The notes: generated by a model from the sequence alone, not told the origin. A stretch of DNA of 64,000 nt from Blepharisma stoltei (GCA_914767885.1 CAJZBQ010000060.1:1-64000); one strand, 5' to 3'; positions 23,077 through 34,300 are shown, numbered from the stretch's first letter. Program-made: numbers and translations.

Positions 23077-24279
23077 CTAATTCATTTCAAGCTTAGAATC
23101 TTTAATAAAAACCAGCCTAGCTATCTCTTGAGCATGATCCAATATTGGCTCCCCAATATTCAATTTCAATGCTTCAATGATTCTTGCTGCTTCGACTTTA
23201 AGCTCATATTTCTCTGTTGAGTTGAACGCAATAATCAAATATTCTTGCTTTGCAATATAATCTAACTCATATATTTTAATAAAATACGCATTGCAAGTTT
23301 TTAGCTTCCCTCTGCCTTTATAAATTAGTCTTTTCCTTTCCCTTCTATCGTTTTTGCATATGTTAAGAAATACTGTGTCTTTTGCTATATCAATCACATT
23401 TAATACCTCACTTTGTGGAATCGCCAAAAGGTCCTCTACAGAATTTAAGCTCAATATTGAGCATAATTCAGCCGTCGAATAAATCGTCCACTTTGGCTTA
23501 GGAATTCCACTTTTTAATGGGTAAGCTTCCAATATAACATTTAGCTTTTCTAAATTCCCAGCATCAGCCCCTACCATGGTCCTCAGTTTTTTAGAATCAA
23601 AGCCATGCCTGCTGATACAGACAAAGTACTCCTCCCCATTGATATTTTTTTTCCCATGCAAAATATACCTTTGAGTCTCTTTTTTGTGTTCTTTTATCAT
23701 CGTATATTTTTTAGTTTCTTTTTTTGACCTAAAAAATGCCTGGATTTTGTAGGCAGCCTTGACCGCTTCATCTTCAGAAGTTTTTGCAGCGGAAGAAAAC
23801 GCTGTAAATACCATGGCTGTAGAGTGTGGGGTGAGCTGATCTACTTGTGGCTCAGGAGGTGGGAGCAGAAGAGAGTTAGAAACTGAAGGATTGGCTGAGT
23901 GATTAGCTGATCTAGCAAGTTTTGGCATCTTGAAATGTTTAGGCAAACTCACGTCCATCAGTGCTTTTGAGTTTTCCAACGACCCGTTATTTGACGAATA
24001 GGTGGATTCTGGATTAATGAATTGTAAGTTTCGTTCAGATTTAATAGACTTCAAAATGAATAGTTTTCTAGAGGTTTCTTCTTGAATAGGGAGAGTTGTG
24101 TTTTTAAACGGAGCTGGCAATTTTTGAGGCTTCATGCGAATATTTTGGGGGAGTAAAGCACCAAGCTTTTCTCTGAACCTTCTTTTATTGGGGTCTGGAG
24201 TTGCACTGGTTGATTTAACTGAAGAAGAAAGCAGATTAGCCTTATCTTGAGTTAGCATATTATTGATATAATCATACAA
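23077..24279 (-). CDS. IQ-motif protein of unknown function
   Basis: 400 residues, uninterrupted. Residues ~160-190 contain AVKAAYKIQAFFRSKK, an IQ-type calmodulin-binding helix. The N-terminal third is basic and proline-rich. The C-terminal ~200 residues form a globular, ciliate-looking domain (GEEYFVCISRHGFDSKKL, EYLIIAFNSTEKYEL) that I cannot place. No TGA codon is needed in this frame. Confidence 0.6.
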   Translation of the reverse strand: MYDYINNMLTQDKANLLSSSVKSTSATPDPNKRRFREKLGALLPQNIRMKPQKLPAPFKNTTLPIQEETSRKLFILKSIKSERNLQFINPESTYSSNNGSLENSKALMDVSLPKHFKMPKLARSANHSANPSVSNSLLLPPPEPQVDQLTPHSTAMVFTAFSSAAKTSEDEAVKAAYKIQAFFRSKKETKKYTMIKEHKKETQRYILHGKKNINGEEYFVCISRHGFDSKKLRTMVGADAGNLEKLNVILEAYPLKSGIPKPKWTIYSTAELCSILSLNSVEDLLAIPQSEVLNVIDIAKDTVFLNICKNDRRERKRLIYKGRGKLKTCNAYFIKIYELDYIAKQEYLIIAFNSTEKYELKVEAARIIEALKLNIGEPILDHAQEIARLVFIKDSKLEMN

Positions 24280-24573
24280 GATATTAAAAAAAATTATTTA
24301 CAAAGATAGACCAAAGCTTCAAGAAGCACGAATTTAATGAGAGGAGCTTAAACAGAATAGCTCAGGGTCTGGGAGTGCGAGAAAGTCAGTTGGTATTATA
24401 ATTAGCCTTAAGAGGGCTGAGAAGATCAAGTCATATACTTCATGCACTCATAAGAGATGGCATATGATTTTGCCTTATAAGATTATCAAGATGGAATACC
24501 ATATTGCCATCCACTTCTTTCTAACAGAGTTTCTGGTAGTCTCTGAGTTTCTATCTCCATTTAACTATTATTC

Positions 24574-24770
24574 CTTAATTAAAGCAGAAATAAAATGGTG
24601 ACGTTGATGGAAAATGGACTCCGAGGCGACCCCCTGAGCAGTTGGTTAAGACCGGAAATCCAAAATGGTGCTTCGGTACCATTTTGGAGCCGAGACAGGG
24701 AGTTTGATTAGTATCTGCGGAAGCGCTTATGGCTGGATACTTAATAGCTTAACTTAACTTAATTAAAGCA
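24574..24770 (+). mobile_element. Short SINE-like element
   Basis: Target duplication CTTAATTAAAGCA at 24574-24586 and 24758-24770. Body of about 170 bp: AAAATGGTGACG, CTCCGAGGCG, GGTTAAGACCGG, GGAGCCGAGA, GCTTATGGCTGGAT, then CTTAA x3 tail. Looks like an internally shortened version of the 21939 element. Confidence 0.85.
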
Positions 24771-25248
24771 ACTTTTTCAACGACTTGTTATTATTCAACC
24801 ATATTTTAGAGTTAATCAAATATAAAAAATAAGCTAAATATATCATTAAAGCCAGGATACCTATTGATTTTTTTGCAATTAGTAAAAATTTTTTGTTTTT
24901 AACGCTTGAATTTTTATAAGAAAAGCTAAAATCATTATTAATTGATACGATCAAGATAATTTTTCCAAAAAAATATTTTTCAATAATTTACTGCAAAATA
25001 CTTCAATTTTTGTTTAAATCCTTGAGTAAATCCTCAGATTTATTTATAGAATACATAAAATTTCTTAATAAAAAATAGAAATGGATTCTGAAAATCATGA
25101 TCACGTGAAAAGACAACTCGGAGATCTCTATAGTTTTAATTTTTCAAATATTATATTGATTAGAGAAAACTGAGAAATAATTTTTTGCTATATCAAATTA
25201 GCGATTATTCATAGGCTTCACAATTGTAATATATTTAGTCCCAATGTC
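24771..25248. other. AT-rich intergenic stretch
   Basis: No coding frame with recognisable protein; no element ends. Confidence 0.55.
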
Positions 25249-25543
25249 TGGCTCCCCCCCTTCGTGAGCAAACAAATAAAATTTGTTTGCTCACGGAGAG
25301 GGGAAATTTTTTTTTAAACAATTTAAATATAAATTTTGAAAATTTTTTAAAAATTGAGAATCAAAAATTAATTTAAATATTTAAAGCGCAAGCAGTTTAA
25401 AATTAATCAGAAAGAGCTAGAGATTTCGTTATAATAATTATCATTTATATATCATAATGTTTGCTCGCTCACGGAGGGAGGGGTTTTTTTTAACCAAAAA
25501 ATAGGGATTTTTCTAATGATTTTGTTTGCTCACGGGGGAGTGA
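25249..25543. mobile_element. Degenerate CCGTGAG-family MITE
   Basis: GGCTCCCCCCCTTCGTGAGC then a hairpin with TTTGCTCACGGAGAGG; right end has two direct copies (GCTCGCTCACGGAGGG and GTTTGCTCACGGGGGAG). Four-copy plan kept, sequence decayed. 25544-26040 downstream is AT-rich with weak open frames only. Confidence 0.7.
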
Positions 25544-26044
25544 GAATTTTTAAGAACAAATGAAATTGAATGTTCCTCTGGAGAGAACATAGATTATAGT
25601 TCATGAACCTTTATTGATTGACCTCATTGAAAACAGAAACGCTCTAATGGAACTTCGCATCTTGCAAATCTTAGACCAAACCCTTTACTATTTAAAGAAA
25701 TATTCGGATTATAATACAAAAGCTCTTTGTTTAACTAGTTAAATATTAGATATTTTTTTTTAATATTTTGAAAATATTTCTAGAATTAGCAAGCTCAGAA
25801 AAATAAAGCCAAAGTATATTTTGTATTTAAAATAGTTCTTTTCTATTTATGTTTTAAAAAATGTAGGCCCAAATATGGAATTAAAAATGAAAGTCAAAAC
25901 ATTTTTGATAAGTGCAATAAGCGAGCCAATTTTTTAAAAATAAGGCTTAATATTTCTATTAACTTACTATTATCTAATGCAGCACTTCTCTCGGTGTTCA
26001 CCTTGTACTCATCCCCAAAATTTCTTTCTGTTATCTTTTTCCTA

Positions 26045-26884
26045 TTAGAGCGGTTACGTTTTCAATGAGTTCGATTGATAAAGGTTCATGAGCTATACCA
26101 ATATTCTGAACAAAACTATCAAATCATCAAAAAGCGTTATTCTAGTCCATGTGAAGAGTTAATGAGTTTGTGCAACAGAGATCGAGATAGAAATCAAATT
26201 AATAAAGAAGACTACAAAGAGATATTAAAAGAAATTGCAAACTGATGCTTAAAAAATATATACGAAAATTCACAACCTTTAGCAATCTTCCGGGCATTTT
26301 ATAAATATCTTGGCATTGGCTTTGGATTGATTAGCATTGCAGACTCTATTACTCAGATGGACTTTTTTGAATTCCATGAGGCAATTTGTGTTTTTGCTAT
26401 TTTTAATCAGTCAATCTATAATTTGATACCTAGCACAAGTAGCACCAATGAATTTTTAAAATCCTTATTTAAAGAAAAACTCGTTTCACACATTGATGAA
26501 AAAATAATCGACAAAAAGTCTCAAATACTATTACATTGTGGCTGCAGATTTGATATTTTTGATATAAAGGATTTAACCCGAAATTGCAAATGCAATGAAA
26601 AACTTTATGAATTTGAAATTGATCTGATTAAAAAATTAAAGAAGGAATATGATTTATCTAAATCTTGATTAATTCTAAAAAGTTTTAAAATTATTCTTTG
26701 ATATTTCTTTATAAAATTATATAAGACAGAATCCATTATTCATTATTTTGAGCTATATGCAACCAAAAAAATAAAGCAAAAAAGAAAAATAGATCATGTT
26801 ATGAATATAATGTTTATGGAAATGAATTCTTGCTACTATGAATATGAAGGCCCTAATAAATCTCTAAAATTAGATAATTTATAA
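26045..26884 (+). CDS. Uncharacterised protein, start unresolved
   Basis: With TGA as Trp a single frame runs from about 26045 to TAA at 26882 (about 279 residues). It contains a hydrophobic, aromatic-rich middle (RAFYKYLGIGFGLISIADSI) and a Cys cluster (HCGC ... RNCKCNE). The frame remains open further upstream but without an ATG, so the 5' end, or an upstream IES, is not resolved. I do not recognise the family. Confidence 0.45.
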
Positions 26885-26931
26885 GTAGATATTATAGAAA
26901 ATAATAGCATTTATGACGTTTTTAAATTACA

Positions 26932-28563
26932 TTAAACACTTACCTGCCTATGATGATTTCGTGGCGAATTTTGGCCAACATTAGCAGCCGGTGGAACTTC
27001 TAAGCCTTCTGGCTGCTCATCTTCTTCATGAATTGAGTGGTTATTGCTATTTCCAGAGCTATAGCTATTCGAATCTCCACCATGTGACGAATCTCTCTCA
27101 ATATCTTCTTCTTCGCTCTCATCAATCCCTCTAACGGAGTCTCCATTTTCTAGCTCTTTAATTTCCGGGAGCTGCCTATTATGGGTAAAATCAAACATTT
27201 CACTCCCTGAAACAATCGACCCAATTTCTGGACTTTCACTACCAGTTTCCTCTGATTTATTTTCTTTTTTTTCATTTTCATTCTCAAATTCTCCAGCAGG
27301 CGAGCTTTCCCCATCTCTAAAAAATCTCTTAAAAAGTTCTCCTTTATTGACCTTCGTCTTAATCATCTCATGAGCCAGCTTACTTGACCATATATTTTTC
27401 GCCACAAAATTAAATTCTTCATGCACAAGGACAGTTTGCTTTCTTTCCAAATCATATATGCTTGATCCATTACAAACCTGTCTTAAGCATCTTACAATAG
27501 TAGCATGGCACAGCCCTAAAGATCTATCAAGATTACTAGTATCAACCTTTGGGATTAAGCACTCGTCAGCTTTTAATATAAATCGCTTTTGGATTTCTCT
27601 GATATTCGGGTAGCTCGCTACATATTTATTTAATTTTGGGTCAAGGGTCATGCATTTGCTGCGAACTGCAAATCTTTCTTTATGTTTTTTAGTGTTTTTT
27701 ATCATTATAATGAAAGGGATGCAGGAGTCGTATTTTTTCATTAGTTTTTTAATTGCACCTACATGGAGATGGACACCTTCAATCACAATGCTTTCTCCTC
27801 GACGGTGGTAGTCTTCTATTACGCTATCAAGGTAGCTTATAACTTTATCTGACTGCTCTAAATATCCTTGAATGCAGGCTTGCTTAGGTGTAAGCCCTTC
27901 AGCCTTAACTAAACTCCCTGCCTCATATGTGGAGCAAAACAAAATCGGATCCTGGTCCCTATGCAGCACATTTCTCAGTATATGTCTAATTGAATCTGTC
28001 GAAAGCATGCTAGAAATTCCTAATCGGCTTGCCAATAAAGACGATAAAGTGCTTTTTCCAGTCCCCGATGCCCCGCCTAGCAGCACGATCACAGGTCTCC
28101 TCTTAGAAACGACCTCACAGGCAATTCTAAAATCAATAATATGCTGCTCTCCCAAATACTCTTGAGAATATAAGGCTTCTTTTGCAAACCTTTCAAATGC
28201 TGAATTCGATAAAGTCAAAGCCGGAATTATCTGATAAATTTCTCCTTCCCTAATACGTGTTTTTGATTTTATATGTGACGAAATTAAGCTAAAAATTTGG
28301 GTTGTAATAGTATGCGCATCGTGGATTTTTACACCCATAAATTTGCAGGCGTCTCGAAGCTGCTGGCGATTGTACTTAAATGTTTGTTTTAGAGATGGAG
28401 GGTAGCTTAAATAGCATTCTGAATGGCTTTCGCAAAGCGAAAGCTGTAGGTCATTTGCAAGCTGGGAAAAGATGGAATCTTCAAGGACGTATACAGATTC
28501 GATGAAAAAATTGTTTTGCTGGCATCTTTCGTCCCCACATACTGAGCAGGAAATCCGATTCAT
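26932..28563 (-). CDS. P-loop kinase, 2-phosphoglycerate kinase/LPA1-like
   Basis: About 543 residues from ATG 28563; an in-frame ATG 40 codons upstream (28683) gives a hydrophobic leader that looks untranslated. Walker A is GGASGTGKST near residue 165; upstream FKYNRQQLRDACKFMGVKI and downstream STDSIRHILRNV, EGVHLHVG, RFAVRSKCMTLDP match the archaeal 2PGK and plant LPA1 (low phytic acid) family. LPA1 proteins influence inositol-phosphate metabolism; the exact substrate is unknown. An N-terminal CSVCGDERC cluster and a long acidic Ser/Asn/Glu-rich tail (last ~120 residues) flank the kinase. No IES. Confidence 0.8.
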   Translation of the reverse strand: MNRISCSVCGDERCQQNNFFIESVYVLEDSIFSQLANDLQLSLCESHSECYLSYPPSLKQTFKYNRQQLRDACKFMGVKIHDAHTITTQIFSLISSHIKSKTRIREGEIYQIIPALTLSNSAFERFAKEALYSQEYLGEQHIIDFRIACEVVSKRRPVIVLLGGASGTGKSTLSSLLASRLGISSMLSTDSIRHILRNVLHRDQDPILFCSTYEAGSLVKAEGLTPKQACIQGYLEQSDKVISYLDSVIEDYHRRGESIVIEGVHLHVGAIKKLMKKYDSCIPFIIMIKNTKKHKERFAVRSKCMTLDPKLNKYVASYPNIREIQKRFILKADECLIPKVDTSNLDRSLGLCHATIVRCLRQVCNGSSIYDLERKQTVLVHEEFNFVAKNIWSSKLAHEMIKTKVNKGELFKRFFRDGESSPAGEFENENEKKENKSEETGSESPEIGSIVSGSEMFDFTHNRQLPEIKELENGDSVRGIDESEEEDIERDSSHGGDSNSYSSGNSNNHSIHEEDEQPEGLEVPPAANVGQNSPRNHHRQVSV

Positions 28564-28840
28564 TTTTTGATTGAATTGGTTATTAAAAATGTGGAAATGA
28601 GATTTCAAGATAATGCAAATTGGGAGATAGGCTGAAAGAAATGAAATAGGAATTCTGTATTGAAGAGGATAGGTTAAATACATACTAAAATAATTAATTG
28701 GCTATCTAGATAGCGATTATCAGATAATTTTATTTTTTAATGTCATTTTTCATAAAAAAGTTAACTTTCTGTTATGCATATGAAAGAAAATTTGTTAAAA
28801 AATTTTAAGCCAATTTACAAATTATTTTTTATATGGAAAA

Positions 28841-30065
28841 TTAGTCTTCTAGGTCCTTAGTCATAAAATCAACGATTTCAGTCGGCAGTGGCACCTTTCC
28901 ATTATACCACGGGTCTTCTTTTATATCGCTAATTTTAATTCTCTGGCCTGGATCAGCTTTCAACATTTTCTCTATTATATTTATTTGATAAATCAGAGGC
29001 AAATAAGAAAAGCAAAAATATTTATTTTAATGAAAATTCGCTTACATATAAATGAAAATCATTTTAATATTCAAATTATTACAGGATAAATCCATAAACT
29101 CATCTGTAAACTCCACCTCAGGGTGTCTTCTTTGAAAATACTTCCAAAACATTATAGATGTGTCTTCGCTAGCCAGGCACCTAAAAAAGTGATCATTTAA
29201 ATCAGCAAAATTAAAAGGTGGAACTCCTACAAACATAATAAACAAAATAATTCCAGCAACAAAAATATCAGAGGTTTCCCCACTGTAAGCTAAATGCTGC
29301 CTTATTTCAGGAGGCATATAGCATTCTGTTCCTTTGTATTCGTGTAGGTTGCTGATATTATTATAATCTGATGACCCAAAATCGGCGAGCCGCAGATTAA
29401 ATTGGTCATCAAAAAGAATATTTTCAGGCTTTAAGTCGCCATGGTAAACGCCTGCTTTGTGACAAGCTTCGATTGCGGCTCTATGATTTTTTCCAATTTT
29501 TTTTAAAAAAAAGCCTATAAAAGAAGAAATTATCAAATTTTAATATAAAAGTCTAGAAAGTCGATTACGTCTATTATTTGTTGGAAAAAGAATCTTGTAA
29601 CAGTTTCTGAAAAATTGCCTTTAGCTTTTATAAGATCATAAAGTTCGCCATTGCTGCAATACTCCATCAGAATATACATGCATCTATAGCTCGTATGACC
29701 GTTTTTTGTGTAGTAGTTTCCGTTTTCATGGTGCGAAAAAATTTTTATGACAGATTTATGTCTGATTCTTCCAACGCATTCAATTTCTGTCAGTAAAAGG
29801 TTTCTTTGCTCTAAAAAATTATTATGTGAAATTTTATCCTTTTTTTATTAAATTCCTTTAATTTTAATTATCTTTTGGATTATTCTATATTAGTCTATCT
29901 CAGTATAAAAATTTTGGCTGCATAAAGTTGTTCAGTAGTAGGGTCTTGCACAAGCTTTACTTTTGAAGTAGCTCCATGACCCACAGTTTTAATTACTTGA
30001 TAGTGGTCAAGTAGACTCCCTTCAAATTCTTTTTTATTTCTAAACGAACAGTAAGATAGGTGCAT
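28841..30065 (-). CDS. Serine/threonine protein kinase
   Basis: About 312 codons after removing three IESs. Motifs in order: glycine loop VGHGATSKV, VAIK Lys in YAAKIF, ILMEYCSNGELYDLI, catalytic loop YHGDLKPENILF (HGD instead of HRD, as in some CAMK-like ciliate kinases), DFG as ADFGSSD, PPE for APE, and a final KADPGQRI lobe. The family is CAMK/NimA-like by pattern. With my boundaries one base is missing near 29580 (FFF-Q-IID join), which may be an assembly error or a misplaced cut. Ends KDLED at TAA 28841. Confidence 0.85.
28982..29088 (-). other. IES (about 105 bp) in kinase C-lobe
   Basis: Frame stops after MDLSCNNLN and resumes at IIEKMLKADPGQRI. TA pairs at 29087-29088 and 28982-28983 are one fit; other TA pairs give equally good joins. 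GATTTATC is repeated at both sides. Confidence 0.65.
29469..29568 (-). other. IES (about 93 bp) before kinase catalytic loop
   Basis: AATCGA repeats (GTAATCGA and GCAATCGA in gene sense) allow the join IIDAIEACHKAGVYHGD, the expected spacing to the catalytic loop. One side has TA, the other CA. Confidence 0.6.
29812..29905 (-). other. IES (92 bp) after the VAIK lysine
   Basis: TA at 29812-29813 and 29904-29905; excision joins AAKIFI to EQRNLLLTEIE and removes in-frame TAG. Confidence 0.75.
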
Positions 30066-30832
30066 TTTTAAAGTTTCTTACTCCTCACTCTAAATTGGTA
30101 AAAAAGCATCTAATTTAATGGTTTTTTTTTTTGAAAAAAAAATTTAATTTTCATAAAAAATATTTTTAAAATTTATTAATTCGAAATGCTAAAGTGATTG
30201 AATAGTATTATAATTGCACCCTTTTAAATAAAGCAATTTTTCGATTTCTGAAATTAAATTGGGCATCAAAGCTGTCTGTATATAAATTATTATTTTTACC
30301 TATAAAAATCAAAATATATTCCGATTTAAAGCGCCCAAAAATAAATTATCAATATTTTTTCAAGCTTTAAGTTTAAGGGGAGAAGTTAAGCTTTTATTAT
30401 AAATCGTGAGGTAATATGGTAGTTCAGCGTAAAACGTTTTAATTTCTATGAATATGAAAGATATAATTATTGAATAAATTCTTTAGAAATTCAGCCTTAT
30501 TAAGGTTTTTCAGAGTGGGCCTTTCTTATATGCATGTCGTTAAATATTATATACAATTAGACTAATCTCGAAAAAAAATAAGGCGCAATAAAATCTGCAT
30601 TTAAAATAAATTTCAGCTTCCAAAACCTAAAATATAAGCTCAAACCAACGACTGGGTTTATTTTGCAAATTATCACAAATAATGACACCAATTCACTCAT
30701 TTTCCTATGATTCTATGAAAAATCAAAATAAATAAATTAAATAAAATTCGATCAGAAATATGGAAATTTATTTTAAAAATTCCCCTTTATACTATAATTC
30801 ATAAATCATATTAATAAAAGCATATTTATATC
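30066..30832. other. AT-rich intergenic stretch
   Basis: About 770 bp with long A and T runs; no convincing gene or element seen. Confidence 0.6.
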
Positions 30833-32539
30833 TTAAGACTCCAAGACTTCATACTCCTCATCAATCCCATTCACATACCCCAAAGGACTCAGTAGTGTTG
30901 TTATATAAAATTCATCAAAGCACTCCTTTACAAACTGCCCATTAAAATAAATTACAAGTTCCTCGAATTTCTTCCTCAAGATTTTTTCTTTTTTCAAAGA
31001 CAGCATTTTCAATAACGAGGAAAAAATTATTTGTTCCCCTTCGCACAAAAACATATCCATAATCCTCACGCTGAATTCCAAAGGAGCTTTACATATAAAA
31101 AGTGTAATAAAACACCACGAAAAAATGGTCATTTCTACTCCTTCTTTTTGAATGTGCTCATAAACGTCTCCTAAGCTTCTCTGTAAATCCCCTGCGAAGG
31201 TATCAAGCATTTTTATAAGTTTTGGAGTCCCAGTCTTGAACACGCTTCTTCAATCCTTATCAACCATGATATTCACAAAGGTCCAAAACGCCAATTCTGG
31301 ATTTTTTATATTCATAACTCCCCCCCCCCTCCGTGAGCGAACAAAAAAATTTTGTTCGCTCACGGAGGGGGGTTAATTTTTTTTTATAAAAAAATATTTT
31401 TTTTCGAAATTTAAAAAAATCCTAATTTGCAAAAATTGGGAAGCAAATATTAATTTTAATTTGCAAAATTTATGTTTTAAAACGCAATTTGTTTAAAATT
31501 AAACAGAATTAGCTCTAGATTTCATTATACTAATTATCACTTATATATCAAATTTTTTTCCATTAAAATTTTTTCTATTAAAAAAATTTTTGTTCACTCA
31601 CGGAGGGTGGGTTTTTGGTCAAAAAATGCCGATTTTTCTAATGGTTTTTTGTTCGCACGGAGGGGGGGGGGGGAGTAAGTAATAATCCAACAATAAAAGA
31701 CATTCCTTGGCAATATCCAATTTCTTCGTCAAATACTGAGTAAGCTCTTAATATATTTAAAACCCCTTTTTGGCCTGGTCCTTCAGTTTCTTTGAACATT
31801 TCTATAGTTGGGAAAGTCCTAGCGAGATCTTTTTGAATCATTGTTTCGTTTTCTGAATTTGACTGTTCAGCAGGTTAAATTATTCTAATTACAGTGAATA
31901 AAGCATCCCTATTTGTACTATAGAAAATTCCTGGGGATAGCGCGGAATACGCTATCCCCAGGACCAACCGGGATCGGATCCCACATGGAACGAGGGTTCC
32001 ATGTGTGGATCCATTTTTCACACGTGAAAGTAAATATCTCACATGTAAAAAATGGATCCACACATGGAACTCCCGTTCCATGTGTGAATCCGATCCCGGT
32101 TGGTCCTGGGGATAGCGTATTCCGCGCTATCCCCAGGAATTATCTATATTTTCAAATAGCAAATGTGGGAGCAGCTGTCAATATGATTTTATTCATTGCA
32201 ATTAGGTATAGTTTATTAAAGACAGGTTTAGTCATATTGTCGATGCAGTCACCAAAGACCTCATGCAATAGAGGCTAATCTGTATTGTTGCTTTGACTGT
32301 TCAGCAAGGATTAAATACTGATCATCATGAATTCGGTTGCCTCGGGATATAAAAGTTCAGATTTCTCCACGCAGACTGGCAGGGATCCCGACAAAGAGAG
32401 ATTGCCGTAATCGGTCAGGATCAGTATAGTGAAGATCATTTTCTTTTAAAATAATCGATCATTCGTTGGGAGAGAATTCATTAATAGGTGGATCAATAAT
32501 TAACACATAATCCTCACTAAAGCGTCGAGATCTTGACAT
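30833..32539 (-). CDS. TBC-domain Rab GTPase-activating protein
   Basis: 303 residues after removing two inserts (361 and 434 bp). The TBC domain fills the protein: GIPASLRGEIW near the N-terminus, catalytic Arg finger in IQKDLARTFP, Gln finger in GYCQGMSFIVGLLL, then PELAFWTFVNIM and SWCFITLFI. Both fingers required for Rab-GAP activity are intact. TGA codes Trp in GEIW and elsewhere. One insert lies between the Arg-finger region and the N-terminus, the other directly after the Gln finger. Confidence 0.92.
31315..31678 (-). mobile_element. MITE/IES (361 bp), CCGTGAG family, inside TBC gene
   Basis: Termini TAACTCCCCCC and GGGGGGGAGTAA; hairpin of the motif at the left, two direct copies at the right. 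Excision on TTA (gene sense) joins GLLL to MNIKNPELAF in the TBC domain. Confidence 0.92.
31859..32306 (-). mobile_element. 434-bp insert with a 216-bp palindrome, inside TBC gene
   Basis: Direct repeat TTGACTGTTCAGCA at 31859-31872 and 32293-32306 (14 bp, no TA). Removing 434 bp joins YLILAEQSNSENE in frame. The core 31926-32141 is a near-perfect inverted repeat (arms about 105 bp); each arm also folds on itself (CCTGGGGATAGCG/CGCTATCCCCAGG and CACATGGAAC/GTTCCATGTG). Confidence 0.85.
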
Positions 32540-33161
32540 TCTTCGGGGAAAAGTTGTATTTTAATAGAAAAATAATTAGAAAATGGAAAGAAAAATACAA
32601 ATATTTGAAGGAAAAATTAAATAGATGAAGGGTGGTGATGATAAAAATTGGAAAATAAGGTAAAAAAATTATTGGTAATAAATAAAGGATATTTTTTGAA
32701 AAGGTTCTAAAGTATGGGAATATTGATTAAGCTTGTAAAAAATCAAAAAAAAAAGCGAATAGTAAGAAAAGATTAAAATTCTATTAAAATTTAATGATAA
32801 ATTGGTATAATTATAAAATATGGAAGCAGGATGATGATTCTTTAGACTTTGATCCATGAAATTTAATCTTCCTTAGATGTCTGAAATAGCTTCCTTTATT
32901 CACCTTTCTATTGTTTTCATCAAATTAGCCATAAACCCCTCTTTCCCTTGGCTCTTCACTATTCATAGAACATAATCCCAATCTTAAAAATTTCCCATAA
33001 ATCCTCAATAATCCTAACTATAATTTCTCACAAAATACCAAAATATCATAATATCAAAATATAATAATACCTTACTTTTAATAACACTTAGCCAATTCTC
33101 TTATCACAAAATTCCATAAGAAATGTTTTAAATCTTAAAACTCAATTACTAGAAAATATAA
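32540..33161. other. AT-rich intergenic stretch
   Basis: About 620 bp; no recognised gene, element or RNA. Confidence 0.6.
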
Positions 33162-33659
33162 TTAACGCCTTAAGCCTATTTTATTGAATCCCGCATCACA
33201 GCTTTTTGTAAACTCATTATAAGCCTTAGGCTTCAGCATTTCCTTTCCTGTATTAGCTGCAATACTCTGAGGTCTTGGGACTGGTGGAGGAGGGATAAAA
33301 TGGCTTTCGATGGTCTTGTGGGCTTGAATTTTATTGGCAGTTGTAAGTTCATAAGTGGTTCGGAAATCTCGCTGTTCAAAATCCTGCTGATCTGGGCCGT
33401 GGCCAAAAAAGATGTGACGGTCAACGCCTCGTTGGGAAACTTGGTTAGGAATAAACACATCGTCGCCTATTAAAGGGCTTGGTTCTGAGTAATGAGCTGT
33501 GCTTCGTTTTGAATGAACTGCTTGGGTTGTTGTAAGTAATGGAATGTGGGCTTTTGGCTTTTGAGATAACTCAGTTGCGTATCTTTCTTCGACCCAGTTC
33601 CCAATGAGAACTCCAAATCTATAAGGGTTTTCAACGTTTCGGTCTTGGACTTGGCTCAT
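33162..33659 (-). CDS. Small uncharacterised protein, possibly axonemal
   Basis: 165 residues from ATG 33659 (MSQVQDRNVENPYRFGVLIG). Contains GNWVEERYATEL, basic and Pro-rich stretches, and ends FNKIGLRR. The extended, repeat-free composition with scattered aromatic and basic residues resembles ciliary microtubule-associated proteins, but this is a guess. The frame extends 15 codons further upstream (33704) into hydrophobic sequence that I take as untranslated. Confidence 0.5.
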   Translation of the reverse strand: MSQVQDRNVENPYRFGVLIGNWVEERYATELSQKPKAHIPLLTTTQAVHSKRSTAHYSEPSPLIGDDVFIPNQVSQRGVDRHIFFGHGPDQQDFEQRDFRTTYELTTANKIQAHKTIESHFIPPPPVPRPQSIAANTGKEMLKPKAYNEFTKSCDAGFNKIGLRR

Positions 33660-33810
33660 TATTGCTAATAGAAAAATATTTATAAGTAACTTACATATTA
33701 ACATATAAATTTAATTATTTATTATATTTCATTTTTGGGTAATTCGTTGGCTGAATAGATGAGAGGCTAATAATAAATTTTTGAAAATCAGGCACATTTT
33801 ATAAAAAATA

Positions 33811-34300
33811 TTAACATATCAATAAACTTTTTAAAATCGGCTTTTTTAATTGTGTGCTTCTCAGCCTCGTATATAAATTTCCTTCTACGTTTATTCTATG
33901 AGGCTCAAGCTTGCGAACTTTCATAATACTGCTAGTTTCAAGCATAGAAGGGTATATAGGAACCCAAGCTTTTTTTTCTATTTTTTTCTGTGTAATCATG
34001 GTTTCTGAAAACGAATGATTTATTTTTGAAGGATTTGAGCTTCTCGTAAAGGCTCTTTCGTATAGTTTTGATCTGATACCAAATATTTTCAAATTTTTGG
34101 GACAGTCAAAATGAATGGATTTATTCGAAAAACATCGAGAAAAGTTGGAATTTGCGTGGGTAAATGAAAATTTTCGGGACCCTTGTCGGCTGAGAGGGCT
34201 ATCTTGAGTGTTGAAATAGATTTGGGAAAAAATTGGATTACTGTCAAATGAGACATTAAATTGCTTGGAAAGAATATACCATTTATGGAGAATATTACCT
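33811..34300 (-). CDS. Uncharacterised basic protein, start unresolved
   Basis: Continuous frame of about 160 residues, rich in Ser, Arg and Lys (SRQGSRKFSFTHANSNFSRC, YERAFTRSSNPSKI). The frame is open to about 34300 with no ATG at its start, so an intron or IES near 34290 is likely. No family recognised. Confidence 0.45.
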
